From Eutreptiella sp. 'Long Island Sound 2002' (lineage: Eukaryota; Euglenozoa; Euglenophyceae; Eutreptiales; Eutreptiaceae), in assembly GCA_964036045.1 (NCBI GenBank), contig OZ038381.1:142018096-142082095 (forward strand): a stretch of DNA of 64,000 nt, read 5' to 3'. A program made the translations under genes and the position numbers. Shown one piece after another: positions 10,245-20,200 of the stretch. The notes under the pieces were generated by a model. The model was not told where the DNA came from, did no database searches, and saw only the letters and a list, made by a program, of their open reading frames with translations. Positions within the stretch are counted from its first letter, which is position 1. Every line of letters begins with the position of its first letter.

Positions 10245-10810
10245 TCTTCGGGAGCTCGGAATGCCTCCTTTGACATTGCAGGAAGAAGGTCTTACCAAGG
10301 GGACGTCCTGTCCCTCCCAGTGCCCTATGTCAGGTGCCTCTTGAGCCGCTCCCGCATGTGCTTGGGAAGGCATTGTCGCGGCCACCCGGTCCATGTGTCC
10401 CAGGTGGGAGGGTGTCCCCACATGTGTCCATGGGTACGGCCACATGCCCCCTCCTTTGGGCGGCAGCTCTGGGGGGCTGCCCAGCCGTGTGGAGTATCTC
10501 TCACCACGAGGGGTATTGCTCCCGCTTGTCTACGGTACGACCGCCTCACCCTTGTGGCTTGAGTTGCGGGGCCACTCTGCTTGGCAGGTGACCCCCTCCT
10601 GGACTGTGTACCGGCTCGCCTGTCACCGGTTGCTTCCATGGCTCCGGGTGACGTTTGCCATGGTCCTCGATGCAGCCTGGCCGGGCTCGGACCAGTGGCT
10701 TTGGAGTACCGCTCCTGCCACTGGCCCGGTGGGTCGGCTGGGTCGCCCCAGTGCGTCCGACCCATGGGGTATTGGTTCTTTCCTGTCCCTCGGCTGCCCT
10801 ACGTGTGTGT
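10245..10810. other. No gene seen; flank of LINE-B
   Basis: GC-rich sequence with open frames on both strands caused by composition. No motif or codon pattern supports a protein. It shares short words with 53,060-53,160 (see the GGTA entry). It lies beyond the poly(A) tail of LINE-B and is therefore probably the pre-insertion target region. Confidence 0.4.
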
Positions 10811-11003
10811 AGCGTCCTGGGCCGTTGGGCTCCTGTTCACCAGTGTGCCCGCGCGGTTTGCTGTGGTGCGTCTGCGGTGTCCTGGGCCAGCTGGCTCCTG
10901 TTCACCGGTGTGCCCGCTCGGTGTGTTGTGTTGCATGTGCGGTGTCCTGGGCCCCTGGGCTCCTGTTTACCGGTGTGCGTGCCGTGTGCGGTGCGCGTGT
11001 GCC
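10811..11003. repeat. 65-bp tandem repeat, three copies
   Basis: Three units start at 10,812, 10,877 and 10,942, exactly 65 bp apart. The conserved core is GTCCTGGGCC, then GGCTCCTGTT, then ACC and GTGTGC. The last unit is slightly shorter. It creates repeated Cys/Val-rich phantom translations on the plus strand. Confidence 0.85.
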
Positions 11004-11042
11004 ATGGGTGGATGTGTCCCTCTTCCTCCCCCCCTAATGTTC

Positions 11043-11054
11043 GTTTTTTTTTTT

Positions 11055-11085
<31 letters not shown>

Positions 11086-11094
11086 TTTTTTGAA
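11043..11094 (-). repeat. Poly(A) tail of LINE-B (poly-T on the plus strand)
   Basis: On the plus strand three T-runs of about 12-17 bases are separated by single G; on the minus strand this is a poly(A) tail interrupted by C. It lies downstream of LINE-B ORF4 on the coding strand and ends the element. An A-rich stretch of the opposite sense on the plus strand (11,086-11,130) lies inside the 3' UTR. A tail this long argues for insertion by target-primed reverse transcription. Confidence 0.7.
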
Positions 11095-12372
11095 AAAAGA
11101 AAAAGATAAAACAAAAGAGAGGAAAACAGAGGCGCGCGTACACTGCAGGCACAGGCATGGGCAGCTGGTGCGGCGGTGCTATAGTGTTGTGTCCTCTGGC
11201 GTGTGTCGCCGGTGCTGTGGCGGCGGTCGCGCCCCAGGGGTGCGGCTCGCGTGTCCTGATGTACATGGGTATGGGTCAGGGTGGGTTTGGTTAGGTGTCT
11301 CTTTGCTTCTGGTGCTGGCTGGTTAGGCGGCTGTGTGGGCTGTGGCTGTGGGCTGTGTCTACGCATTTCCCTCAGCGGGCCTGGTTTGGAGTCAAGGGTT
11401 GACGGTTTCGGGTTGTGGCTCGGGTTTGATTTGTGTTGGGGCTTCGGCCCGGTTAGGCTTGGGTCAGGGTGGGTTTGGTGAGGTGTTTCTTTGCTTCTGG
11501 TGCTGGCTGGTTAGGCGGCTGTGTGGGCTGTGGGTGTGGGCTGTGGTTGCGTTGTTCCCTCGGCGGGTTTGGTTAGGAGTCAAGGGTTAGCGGTTTCGGG
11601 GTGTGGCTCGGGTTTGATTTGTGCTTGTGTTCTGGCTCGGTTAGGCGGTTGCGCGGGGCCGGGCGTGTGGGTAGCGGCGTCCACGGAGTCGTGCGCCCGA
11701 GGCGGGTGCGGGGTGGTGCGTGTGGGCCGGCCGTTGGCCGGTGGCCTCACTGGGAGTCCCACACGGAGGGGTCGGCGGGCGCGCCGGGGGCGTACGCAGC
11801 GTGCAGGTTGGGCAGCTGCGGGCGCACGTGCAGGGCGTCGGCGTGCCCGATGGGGACCTCACTGAGGACCGAGGGGTTGGCGGTAAGTAGTATGTGATGC
11901 CCGGGAGGGGTGGTGGTGGGGAGCGGGAGGATGTCCGCGGCCCGCGACATGGGGGCGAACACGGCGTGGGTCGGGTGCGGCCCTGGGAGTGGTGCTGGGG
12001 GGAGCGGGACCATAGGACGGCGGTCTACTGTGAGGTGCCAAGCGCCGCGATGGTGGAGGAGCCGGACTAGGGCGATGCTGTGGCGCAGTGTGTGGGGCTG
12101 GGTGCTGGGCGGCGTGGGGACGTGCGGCGGGAGGGGGGGGGGGGCGGGGCGGTGGCGTGGGAGGGGGCATGGCGGAGGAGTGACGTCAGTGACGTGTGTG
12201 TCGTGCTGAGGGTGGAGAGGAGCCCACGGTATCGGGCCCGGGTTCGGCGCCTTTGGGCGTAGTGGTGCTCGTTGTCGTGTGCGTTGGCTTCCTTCGGCGT
12301 CCGGTTTGTTTGGTGACTTCTGGGCGGGGCCTGGCGTGGCGGCCCGTGGTGGTGCTGTGCTGGATAACGGGG
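11095..12372 (-). other. LINE-B 3' untranslated region
   Basis: About 1.3 kb between the ORF4 stop and the poly(A) tail. It contains the 188-bp tandem duplication (11,281-11,656). Open frames on both strands follow composition; none has protein-like content. Confidence 0.5.
11281..11656. repeat. 188-bp tandem duplication
   Basis: Two head-to-tail units begin at 11,281 and 11,469 with GTGGGTTTGGT and share TTTCTTTGC/CTCTTTGC, GGTGCTGGCTGGTTAGGCGG and GGCTCGGGTTTGATTTGTG. The second unit fades near 11,656. The units are diverged by several substitutions. Confidence 0.85.
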
Positions 12373-13659
12373 TTAGATGGCGGCGCCGCTGGCCGGGGGG
12401 TCAGGCGCGTCGTGTTGTGTGGCGCGCAGGGCTTCTGGGGTGTTGTGGGTGTCGCCGGTGTCGGTGCGCCGACGCTTGTGGGGTGGTGAGGGGGTGTGTG
12501 CGTGCGGGGCTGGGCTTTGGGTGATGTCCCACAGGCGGATGCCGTCTCGCCGTGCTTCCTGGAGGGTCTCCCGCAGGCGCCTGAGGACGTACGGGTGGTC
12601 CTGGGGCGCGGGGAGGTTGCGGGGGTGGACTCCCAGGGGGTGGAGCGCATCGGCCAGCATGGCTTCCCATGCGGCCTGCGGCATCCACCCCCCCGCCGGC
12701 CGGAGGCGGCAGTTTTCCACCGACCCCTTGCGGGGCCGATGGACCAGGCCCTCGAGGGAGGGCTCTCCCCGGGCCCACTTCCGCAGCTCCCAGAGCTGCG
12801 TGTGGGTCCAGCGCTGCCACCACTGTTCCTGGGCGGGCCTGCGGTCTTGGGCGGAGGAGTGGGCGTGGGTGGGTGTGATGGGGTCGTGGGGGCCGGCGGC
12901 GGTGGCGGGCCTGGGGGATTCCTCGTAGTCCTGTTCCGTGGGGGTGCGTGGGGAGTGGGGGTGCACGCGGATGTGGACCCGCGGATGTGCGCGTACGGTC
13001 TCCGCCTCGGGGTTGGGCGGGGATTCGTGGCGGCGGCGGTAGTGGGGCATGCGTTGCATGTGGGCTGTCATCGGGGGCCGGTAGGGGGGCGTGGGCGCTG
13101 CTGGTGGACCCTGGAGCGGTCCGTGGGCCCGGGGTGCGGGCTTTGGGAGGTGGTGGGACGAGGCGCGCCGCGCTTCGGCCGCGGCGCGCTCCGCCATGAA
13201 GGTGGCGGCGGTGGTGTCGGTGACGGTGGGGGGGCGCCGCGCTGGGCGCTGCTGCCTTCGGGCCTGGGACGGCTGGGGCCGGATGTCGTAGAGGACATCC
13301 TGGGGGGGCCGGGCCCGAGCTGCCGTCGTGGCGCCGGGTTTGGGCCTGGGCTTGGGCTTGGCTGCGGGCCGCCCTTTGGCGGCGGCCTTGGGCTTCGGCT
13401 GGGTCGTGGGCATGGGCTTCGCCGGGGCGTGGGCTTTGGCGGCGGTGGGGCTGCTCGCGGTGGGGGCGGGTTTGGAGGCCCGTTTGGGAGGTGTCCTCCG
13501 CGGCCTGGGGGGTGGAGTGCTGGATGAGGACGTGGTGGTGGTGGTGGTGGATGAGGTGGTCGTGGTGGTGGAGGTTGTGGAGTCGGAGGCGGAGGAGAGG
13601 GCCGCGGGAGACGGCGGAGGGTCCCGGGCCTCGGGGGCGGGCGTATGATGCTGGGTCAT
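12373..13659 (-). CDS. LINE-B ORF4: 428-residue basic, Pro/Ala/Lys-rich protein, unknown
   Basis: Intact frame from ATG 13,659 to TAA 12,373. Residues 1-60 are Ser/Thr/Pro-rich with runs of T and S. Residues 60-130 are Lys/Pro/Ala-rich (PKPKAAAKGRPAAKPKPRPK). Residues 270-390 are less repetitive and look folded (WWQRWTHTQLWELRKWARGE, VENCRLRPAGGWMPQAAWEA, YVLRRLRETLQEARRDGIRL), followed by a basic HKRRRTDT stretch that could be a nuclear localisation signal. It sits 120 bp downstream of ORF3 on the same strand and before the poly(A) tail, so it is probably part of LINE-B. LINE-C has a compositionally similar ORF in the same place. I do not recognise the family. Confidence 0.6.
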   Translation of the reverse strand: MTQHHTPAPEARDPPPSPAALSSASDSTTSTTTTTSSTTTTTTSSSSTPPPRPRRTPPKRASKPAPTASSPTAAKAHAPAKPMPTTQPKPKAAAKGRPAAKPKPRPKPGATTAARARPPQDVLYDIRPQPSQARRQQRPARRPPTVTDTTAATFMAERAAAEARRASSHHLPKPAPRAHGPLQGPPAAPTPPYRPPMTAHMQRMPHYRRRHESPPNPEAETVRAHPRVHIRVHPHSPRTPTEQDYEESPRPATAAGPHDPITPTHAHSSAQDRRPAQEQWWQRWTHTQLWELRKWARGEPSLEGLVHRPRKGSVENCRLRPAGGWMPQAAWEAMLADALHPLGVHPRNLPAPQDHPYVLRRLRETLQEARRDGIRLWDITQSPAPHAHTPSPPHKRRRTDTGDTHNTPEALRATQHDAPDPPASGAAI

Positions 13660-13779
13660 GTAAGTAGCGAGAACGCGGGTGCAGGTTCGGGCATCGGGCG
13701 TGTGCGCGCGTTTTCCCTGGTGATCCGTGCGTGCTGGTGCTGGCGTGGCGGTGTTGTCTCGGCTGTGCGGGCACGTGGG

Positions 13780-16700
13780 TTACCCGGGGGGTGGCCATAT
13801 CTGCTCCAGGACGCGGGGGTGTGTCTGCTGGAGGTAGTCGAGGGTCTCGAAGAAGCATCGCTGGATGCCGGGCATGTCCCCCTCTGTGAGGTGGGGGTAG
13901 TTTTGGGTGGGGGTGTGGGGGCCCGGCCATAGCAGCGCCATGAGGCGGGCTGCCACCATGTACGGGCATAGTTGTGGGGTGGTGGGGCGTGGGGGGGTGG
14001 GTCCCCCGCGGTTTGGGGGGGCTTCCATCTGCTGGGGGCGCAGCGTGACCACCCACACCCATCGGTCCGCGGGGATCCCCCAGGTCCGTTGGGTCCACTT
14101 GGCGAGGCAATACATCGCCCTACCAAGGCCCTGGTAGCTGCTGCGGATGGAGAGCAGCGCGTCCAGGGATTCGGGTTCCCACGTGCCCCAGATGTGGGGG
14201 TCGTCCGGGTCTTCCCCCCTGGCGTACGTGTCGGGGCCCGGGTTGTGTGTGGGGGGGGTGTAGTCGGCGGGGAGGAGGGAGTCGGTGCCGTGTACCACCC
14301 AGTGGTCTGTGGGTGCGTGGTAGGTGGTGGTGGAGAGGGTGTAGTGCAGATTGTACATGAGGGTCATGTACGTGGAGGGGGCTGGCTGCTGCTCGTCGGG
14401 GGTGGGGATGTCCCCCGGGACGTGGTGCCGGAAGTTGCTTAGGGAGGCCATCCGGGCCACCCATGTTTCCCGCTCCCACTCCTTGGTGCTGTTGGGGGTG
14501 GCGTCGGGTGGGGGGTGGGCCATGTTGGGCTCGCGGTAGCGGGTGCGGCCCTGGGTGCTGTCCCGCTCTGGCACGGGGTGTCCGACCAGGTGTCGCCCCC
14601 AGTCGATGGGGGGTACCCAGATCCGGCTCCCCGTGGGGGGCGGGCTCTCGCCGTCCGGGGTGGCGCGTGGGGGGCGCTCGTGTCGGGCGACGTGGAGGAA
14701 GGCGTCGAAGAGGAAGTCTCTGACGCCTTCCCCCAGGGTGGCCGCCTGGACCAGGGTGGCCGCCCGGATGGGGGTGCTGGTGCCGGAGGTGCGGAGGTAC
14801 AGCACGACGTCCTGTTCCCCGACCCCCCGGAGGTGCTGCCGTACCGCTGCGGGGTTGTGCAGGGCGTAGGGCTCGGCCGGTGCGGCGACTGGTGGTGCGG
14901 GGTGTGATGGGGGGGGTGGTGTGGGTTGGGGGGGGTGGTCATCGTTGTCGCGCGCGGGGTCCGGTGATGGGGTCTCTTGAGGCGGCCGCGGGAGGGGGGA
15001 TTCGCGGTGGCATGTGTCGGCGGGGGCATCGACATCGATTGGTTGGTGCTGGCTGCCGCGTGTTGTGTCCGTGGCCTGGTCTCGGGGGGGGGCGGGGGGG
15101 GGTGGTGTGGGGGTGGCGCTGTTGGTGGTGGGGGGGGCGGGGGTGGGTGTTGTGCTGGCTGGGGGTCTGGGCGTCCCTGTGGGTCGTGTGGGTGTTGCGT
15201 GTGTGCGCCGTGTGGTCCTTGCGGTTCCTGACTGGTTGTGGTGCCGGGGTGTGGGTGGGAGGCGGCCGTATGAGCGTCCGGGTGGGGCTGTGGTCCGTAT
15301 GTAATGGGTGGCTGCCGGTGGATGGTGCTCGCTGGTATGGGGTGTGGGTGGGGGGGCTGCTGGTGGTGGTGGGGTGGGGGGGGCGGGGGTGGGTGTTGTG
15401 CCGGCTGGGGGTCCGGGCGTCCCTGTGGGTCGTGTGGGTGTTGCGTGTGTGCGCCGTGTGGCCCTTGCGGTTCTTGACTGGTCGCGGTGCCGGGGTGCGG
15501 GTGGGAGGCGACCGCATGAGCCCCCGGGTGGGGCTGTGGTCCGTATGTGATGGGTGGCTGCTGGTGGATGGTGCTCGCTGGTATGGGGTGTGGGTGGGGG
15601 GGCTGTTGGTGGTGGTGGGGCGCCCCTACTCGGTCCTGGTGTTGCCGGTGTGCGTGCGCGGCTCCTCGCGGGTCCATGGGGGTGTACCGTGGCTCGTATG
15701 CCGTGGGTCCGTGTAGCGGGGGCGGCGGGTGGTGCTGGACCACGTGGTGGTGGTGTTGAGGGTGTGTCGGTTGTGTGTGGTACCCCGGCATTGGTGGGTG
15801 TGGCGGCAGGGGCTGGTGGTGGTGGTACACGTGATGGTGTGGTGCGGTGATGTGCGCTATGTGGGGTGGGTGGTTCGCGGGGCCTGGTTGTGCTGGGGCG
15901 TGGTGGGGATGTAGCTGGTGGGGGCCGCTGTAGCTTGGGGGCATTAGGGGGTAGGGGTTGGGAGGGACGGGGGCGCGGTGGTGGTGTTGGTGGTGCCATG
16001 TCCCCTGGCTCTGCGCGTACGGTGGTCCTGGCATGGTGTGGACGTGTGTGGGCGGTGGTGGCTGACTGGGCTGCAGGGTTTGGGTGCTGCGGTAAGGTGG
16101 TGGCGGTGGGCGTTGGTGGTGGTGGTGTTGCTGGTGTGCCCCGGGGGTCTGGGCGTGGGGCGGTGCGGTGTGGCTGGACCCGGGCCTTGGTCGGGGCGTC
16201 GCGCCCTGCTGGCGGGCGCGTTGGCGGGCCCCCTGGTGCCGGTGCCCCTTGGTCTTCTTGGCCTGGTGGGTGTCGGGGGCGGGTGAACCCCCCTGTCCCC
16301 GTGGGGGCGACGGGGAGCGGGCGCGCCAGCGGTGTGCCTCTTGGAGGCTCGTCTTGAGGCCTCTGACGTAGGCCTCCTGGTCCGTGAGGCTCATCCGCGT
16401 GGCGGTGGCCTCGTCGGGGGCGGCCAGGTGGGTGTCCCGGAAAGACGCCCAGCCCTCCGGGGGTGTCCGTTGTGTGGGGTGGGGGTGGTGTGCCGGGTAG
16501 AGGAGTGCGCTGAGGGGGTAAGGTGTTCCCTTCCGTCGGCCGAGGGCGTTTGCGAACCGGCGGCACGTGGCTCGGAGGTAGGCTGCTATCTCCTCTGGTG
16601 CCGTGTCGGCCCACGCTTCCGGCGTCAGGGCTGCTGCTTGGGGGGCCGGGAGTTGTGGGTCTGGGAGGTGTAGGTCTCGGTGGTGGAGGTATAGGGCGAG

Positions 16701-17253
16701 GAGGATGTGGCGGGCCGCCACGTTCAAGCCGCCTCCGCTGTGGCGTAGGGGTGGGCTGTGGGGGGGCAGGGGTGTGTTGCCCGTGGCCACGGCTATGGCC
16801 CATGCGTGGTCCGCCGCGTCCGCCACGTAGTACCCTCCCAGTTGGTCCCGGAGAGTGTCGGTGAGGTACCCGAAGAAGCTGGGGTGGCTGGCGGGGGGGG
16901 GTGCGGCTGGGGCCGCGGGCCGTTCGCGGTGGCGGGGGTTGAGGTCCCCGCAGTGGGGGCAGTGGGTGAGGCGGTGCGCGGCTCCCAGGCAGACCCAGTG
17001 GTCTGGGTTGCAGGGCAGGGCTGTCTGTGGTAGCCGCTGGCGAGCGCAGAGGGGGCATGCGGTGGCTGGTGGTCGGTGGTACCTGTGGACGGACGGCGGC
17101 GTGGGGGGATGGGGGCTGGTGGCGCGCGCATGCTGGTGGGAGCGTGTGCGGTGCCTGTGGCGCCCGTGTGTGCTGTGCCAGTGCTGTGCCCGGTGGACGG
17201 TGTGTAGACGTGGTGGGGGTACGGTGTTGGTATGTCACGGGGTAGGTTCTCAT
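13780..17253 (-). pseudogene. LINE-B ORF3: zinc-ribbon, His/Pro repeat and C-terminal domain; two frame changes
   Basis: The start ATG (17,251-17,253) overlaps the ORF2 stop as ATGA. Frame 1 holds the first ~60 codons. Near 17,070-17,100 the coding-looking frame changes to one with paired Cys motifs (ACPLCARQR, then HWVCLGAAHRLTHCPHCG, 16,955-17,060) and a helical segment (HILLALYLHHRDLHL and EEIAAYLRATCRRFANALG) to about 16,300. A long His/Pro-rich region follows, including an 82-residue tandem repeat (15.15-15.64 kb). At the G-runs near 15,090-15,135 the frame returns to the first one, which then reads a folded-looking domain (GVRDFLFDAFLHVARHE, MALLWPGP) to the stop at 13,780. The first frame is open throughout 17,697-13,780, but its middle is compositional noise. 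The Cys pairs suggest metal binding. No family recognised. Confidence 0.55.
15151..15642. repeat. 246-bp (82-codon) tandem repeat within LINE-B ORF3
   Basis: Two units, 15,151-15,396 and 15,397-15,642, both beginning near TGTGC(T/C)GGCTGGGGGTC. Because 246 is divisible by 3, the frame is preserved and the encoded His/Pro/Gln-rich 82-residue block is duplicated with only a few changes. Confidence 0.85.
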
Positions 17254-20200
17254 GGTTGGTAGAACAGGAGTTTGAGGAGGTGGGCTTGGTCTGTTGGTGG
17301 CAGGGTTGCCGCATGCTGCAGGTATTTGTGGGTGCGGTATGTGAGCTGCTCCGCCGTCTTGGCAACGGCCGTTCGCTGCATGTGTGCCGCCGTGGCCTGG
17401 GGGTCCTCCGCGTGGGTGCGTAGTAAGGTGTAGACGGCAGTGGGGACGAGTCCCCTGCGGACTGCCTCGAGCACCTCCGTCTGCTTGAGGACGGTGGTGA
17501 GTTGCTGGGTCGCCGGGGACTGCGCCAGCCATCCGGCGTGCTGTGCGATGGTGTGGGTTGGGTTCCAGTCTGTGAGGGTGTCCAGTCCCCTGTACAGGGA
17601 GCACGCCTTGAAGTGGTCCCACGTTTCTTCTTCCGCGCGGCTGCAGATGCATTTGGTGTGTCCTGCGGGGACGTGGATCGAGCGGCGCGTATACCATCGG
17701 TGGTATCGGGTGAGGAGGGGAAGTTGTTCGAGGGCGAGCTGGAGTCGGGGCTTTTGTAGGTGTGCTGGGAGGCTATCCGGGCGCAGGGCGGAGTAGTAGA
17801 GGGGGGTGTGGACGGAGTTTTCGAGGCGTCGGAGGAGTTCGGTGTTTGCTGGGTGGCCCAGTGTGGCGGCGAGTTGCTGGATGGGTGTGGGGTAGTGGTA
17901 CTGCTTGTCTCGATCCGTGTACGGCGTGTCCTCGGGCATCCATTGGGGGGGCTGTGCGGCCAGGGGTATCGGGTGCAGGTGCTGCAGGTGGCTGTGGTGT
18001 GGGGTGTCCAGTCGCACGCGTTCGAGCCCTGGGGTGTGGTTGGTGTTCTGGTGTTTGGCCTGCGTGTCTGCGCGTCCATTGCCGTATGCGTAGCGGTGCG
18101 ACTCCTGCTTGACGATGTGTAGGGCGTCCTGGGGGTGCATGCCCTTGAAGGCCATCCATAGTCCCAACGCTTGTGTGGTGAGGCCGGAATCGAGTGCTTT
18201 GTGGAGGGGTAGGTCCGCAAGGCGCCTGGTGAGGTGGATGTCGACCGTGGCGTCCACGACTACCCAGATGTTGCGGGGCCGGACCGTCGTGGGTGGCGGT
18301 GTGGCGGTGACGGCGTCTGCCATGGTGCGCAGTTCGCCGTGGGAGGACGCCCCAAAGATGGTGGTCCCGGTGTGGTGTTCCACGTGGAGGCCGTCCGCGC
18401 GCCGGGTGATGCGCACGGAGGCGCAACCGACCGTGGGGGTGCGTTGCTGGGTGCCGGATGCGTCAGTGAAGTAGATGATGTCGGTGTCGCTGGGTATGGG
18501 TAGGCGGGCGATTGCTGTGGGGTGATAGACGTAGATGGGGTTCCCCTGGGTGGTTCTGGCGGTGATTTGCGTGGGTTGCAGTAGTGGCGCTGCATAGACG
18601 CCTATTCCCTGGGTGATGATGGCCTGGGCCCGTGGGGTGAGGCGGAGGCGGTCCCTGTCTGGGCGTCCCTGGGTGATATACGCGTACATCAGGTGGAAGA
18701 GGTATCCCGTATTGGGGTGGAATTTCTGGCACGTCATGGTCTGTCGCCGCTCCGTGTCGTCCTTGTCGCCGCGGAGGGTGGGCCATTTGTGCTGTAGGGG
18801 GCGCATGGGTGCCTCCTGAGGTCCTGCGCGGTGTGGGTCGCAGCGGTCGTACTCCATGGCTACGCTGTCCGGGTCTGCCTGCTCGTTGGTGAACGTCCAT
18901 GTCGCCGTGGGTGTTCGGGTCCAGGCTACGTGCGCCGGGTGGTCCGGGGGTACCGTGTGAAACCAGGGGGAGAGCCATGCCTGCTGGTCGGCGGTGGCGG
19001 CGGCGGTGGGGGTGTGGTAGTGGGTGGAGATGAGGTGCAGCAGGGGCCACGGCGTGTCGAGGGCTGCCGGGCCGCAGTGCCAGCACGTGCGTGGTATGCC
19101 CTGGTCACTGTGTCTGACTGGTGGTACATCGGTCTCCGGTGCATTGTGTTTGGGGATGGACCAGGGGGCATGGTGTCGCTGGACGGTGCGGGTTACATGT
19201 TTGTGGCCGTTTGGTGCTAGCAGCAGGATGGTGGGTGGTGTCCAGCCTTCGGCTGACGGGGTGGGCTCCCCCTGCGTCGTGCCGCCGTCGTTGGGGGTCT
19301 CGTGTTCGCTCAGGCGGGGCCGGGGGTGCTGGCGCTGGAAGGCTGTGTACGCCGTGTCGATGTCCTTGGGCCCCGGCATGTCGCGCCCTGCCTTCGTAGC
19401 ACATGCGCGGAGGTACGCTTGGAAGACGTGGCGTGCCGGCCATTGTGGGTCGGAAAGGAACGGGGCGTGGTGGGCGTCGCATTGGGCCATGATCTGCATC
19501 TGTGTTGGGGTGATATACACTATGGTGATGGTGGCCCCTACGAGGCGCAGGGTGTCCACCTCGCCTGCCGGGCGTCGGTGGATGTCGGTGTGTGTGGCCA
19601 CGAGTGGCCCCTGTTGGTCGCAGTGGTGGTTTGTCAGGATGGCGTGCGTGTGGTGCGGTAGGAGGAGTTGTAGCTGGGCCCAGATGCCAGTGCCCACGGG
19701 GGTGGAGACGCCGTGTTGTGCCAGTATCCACCGGGGGCAGGTGTTGCGGGCCATTTGCGCTTCTTTTATGCGTATGGCCGCCGCCTCGCGAACTTCTGGT
19801 TGGTGGTTGTGTGTTACCCTGTGTAGGAGGTGTGCTGCGTGTTTGGCATAGGCCATGTCGACCAGGGCGCCCGTATTGTCTCCGTAGTAGCGCCAGTGGG
19901 CCATCATGGCCTCCTTGGGGAAAGACGTGGGCCAGCCTCCGTGTTGCGCCCATGCCTTCGTCACTTGTTGTCGAGCGTGGCGTAGTGCGTCTTGGGGGCG
20001 CGGGAGGTGCAGGGCTTGGTACCCGATGGCCGCGTTGAGCACTGCTTCCATGAAGTACGCCAGGCCCTGCGTAGACAGGAGGTCCCCCCTGGTAATTTGG
20101 GTTAGCCGGGCGAGGCGCTCTTCTAGCTTGCTTGGGAGTGTGATGTGGTGGTGCCGCGTGGCCTGTGTGACTCCCAGGTGGACTGTGGTGTCTTCCAGGT

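Noticed and set aside
11281-11656. Telomere-like repeats (GGGTTTGG words)
   Set aside because: The words are part of a 188-bp duplication and do not form a short tandem telomeric array.
13780-17697. A single 1,305-codon ORF3 in one frame
   Set aside because: The middle part of that frame is compositional; the zinc-ribbon and helical segments lie in another frame, so I describe two frame changes instead.
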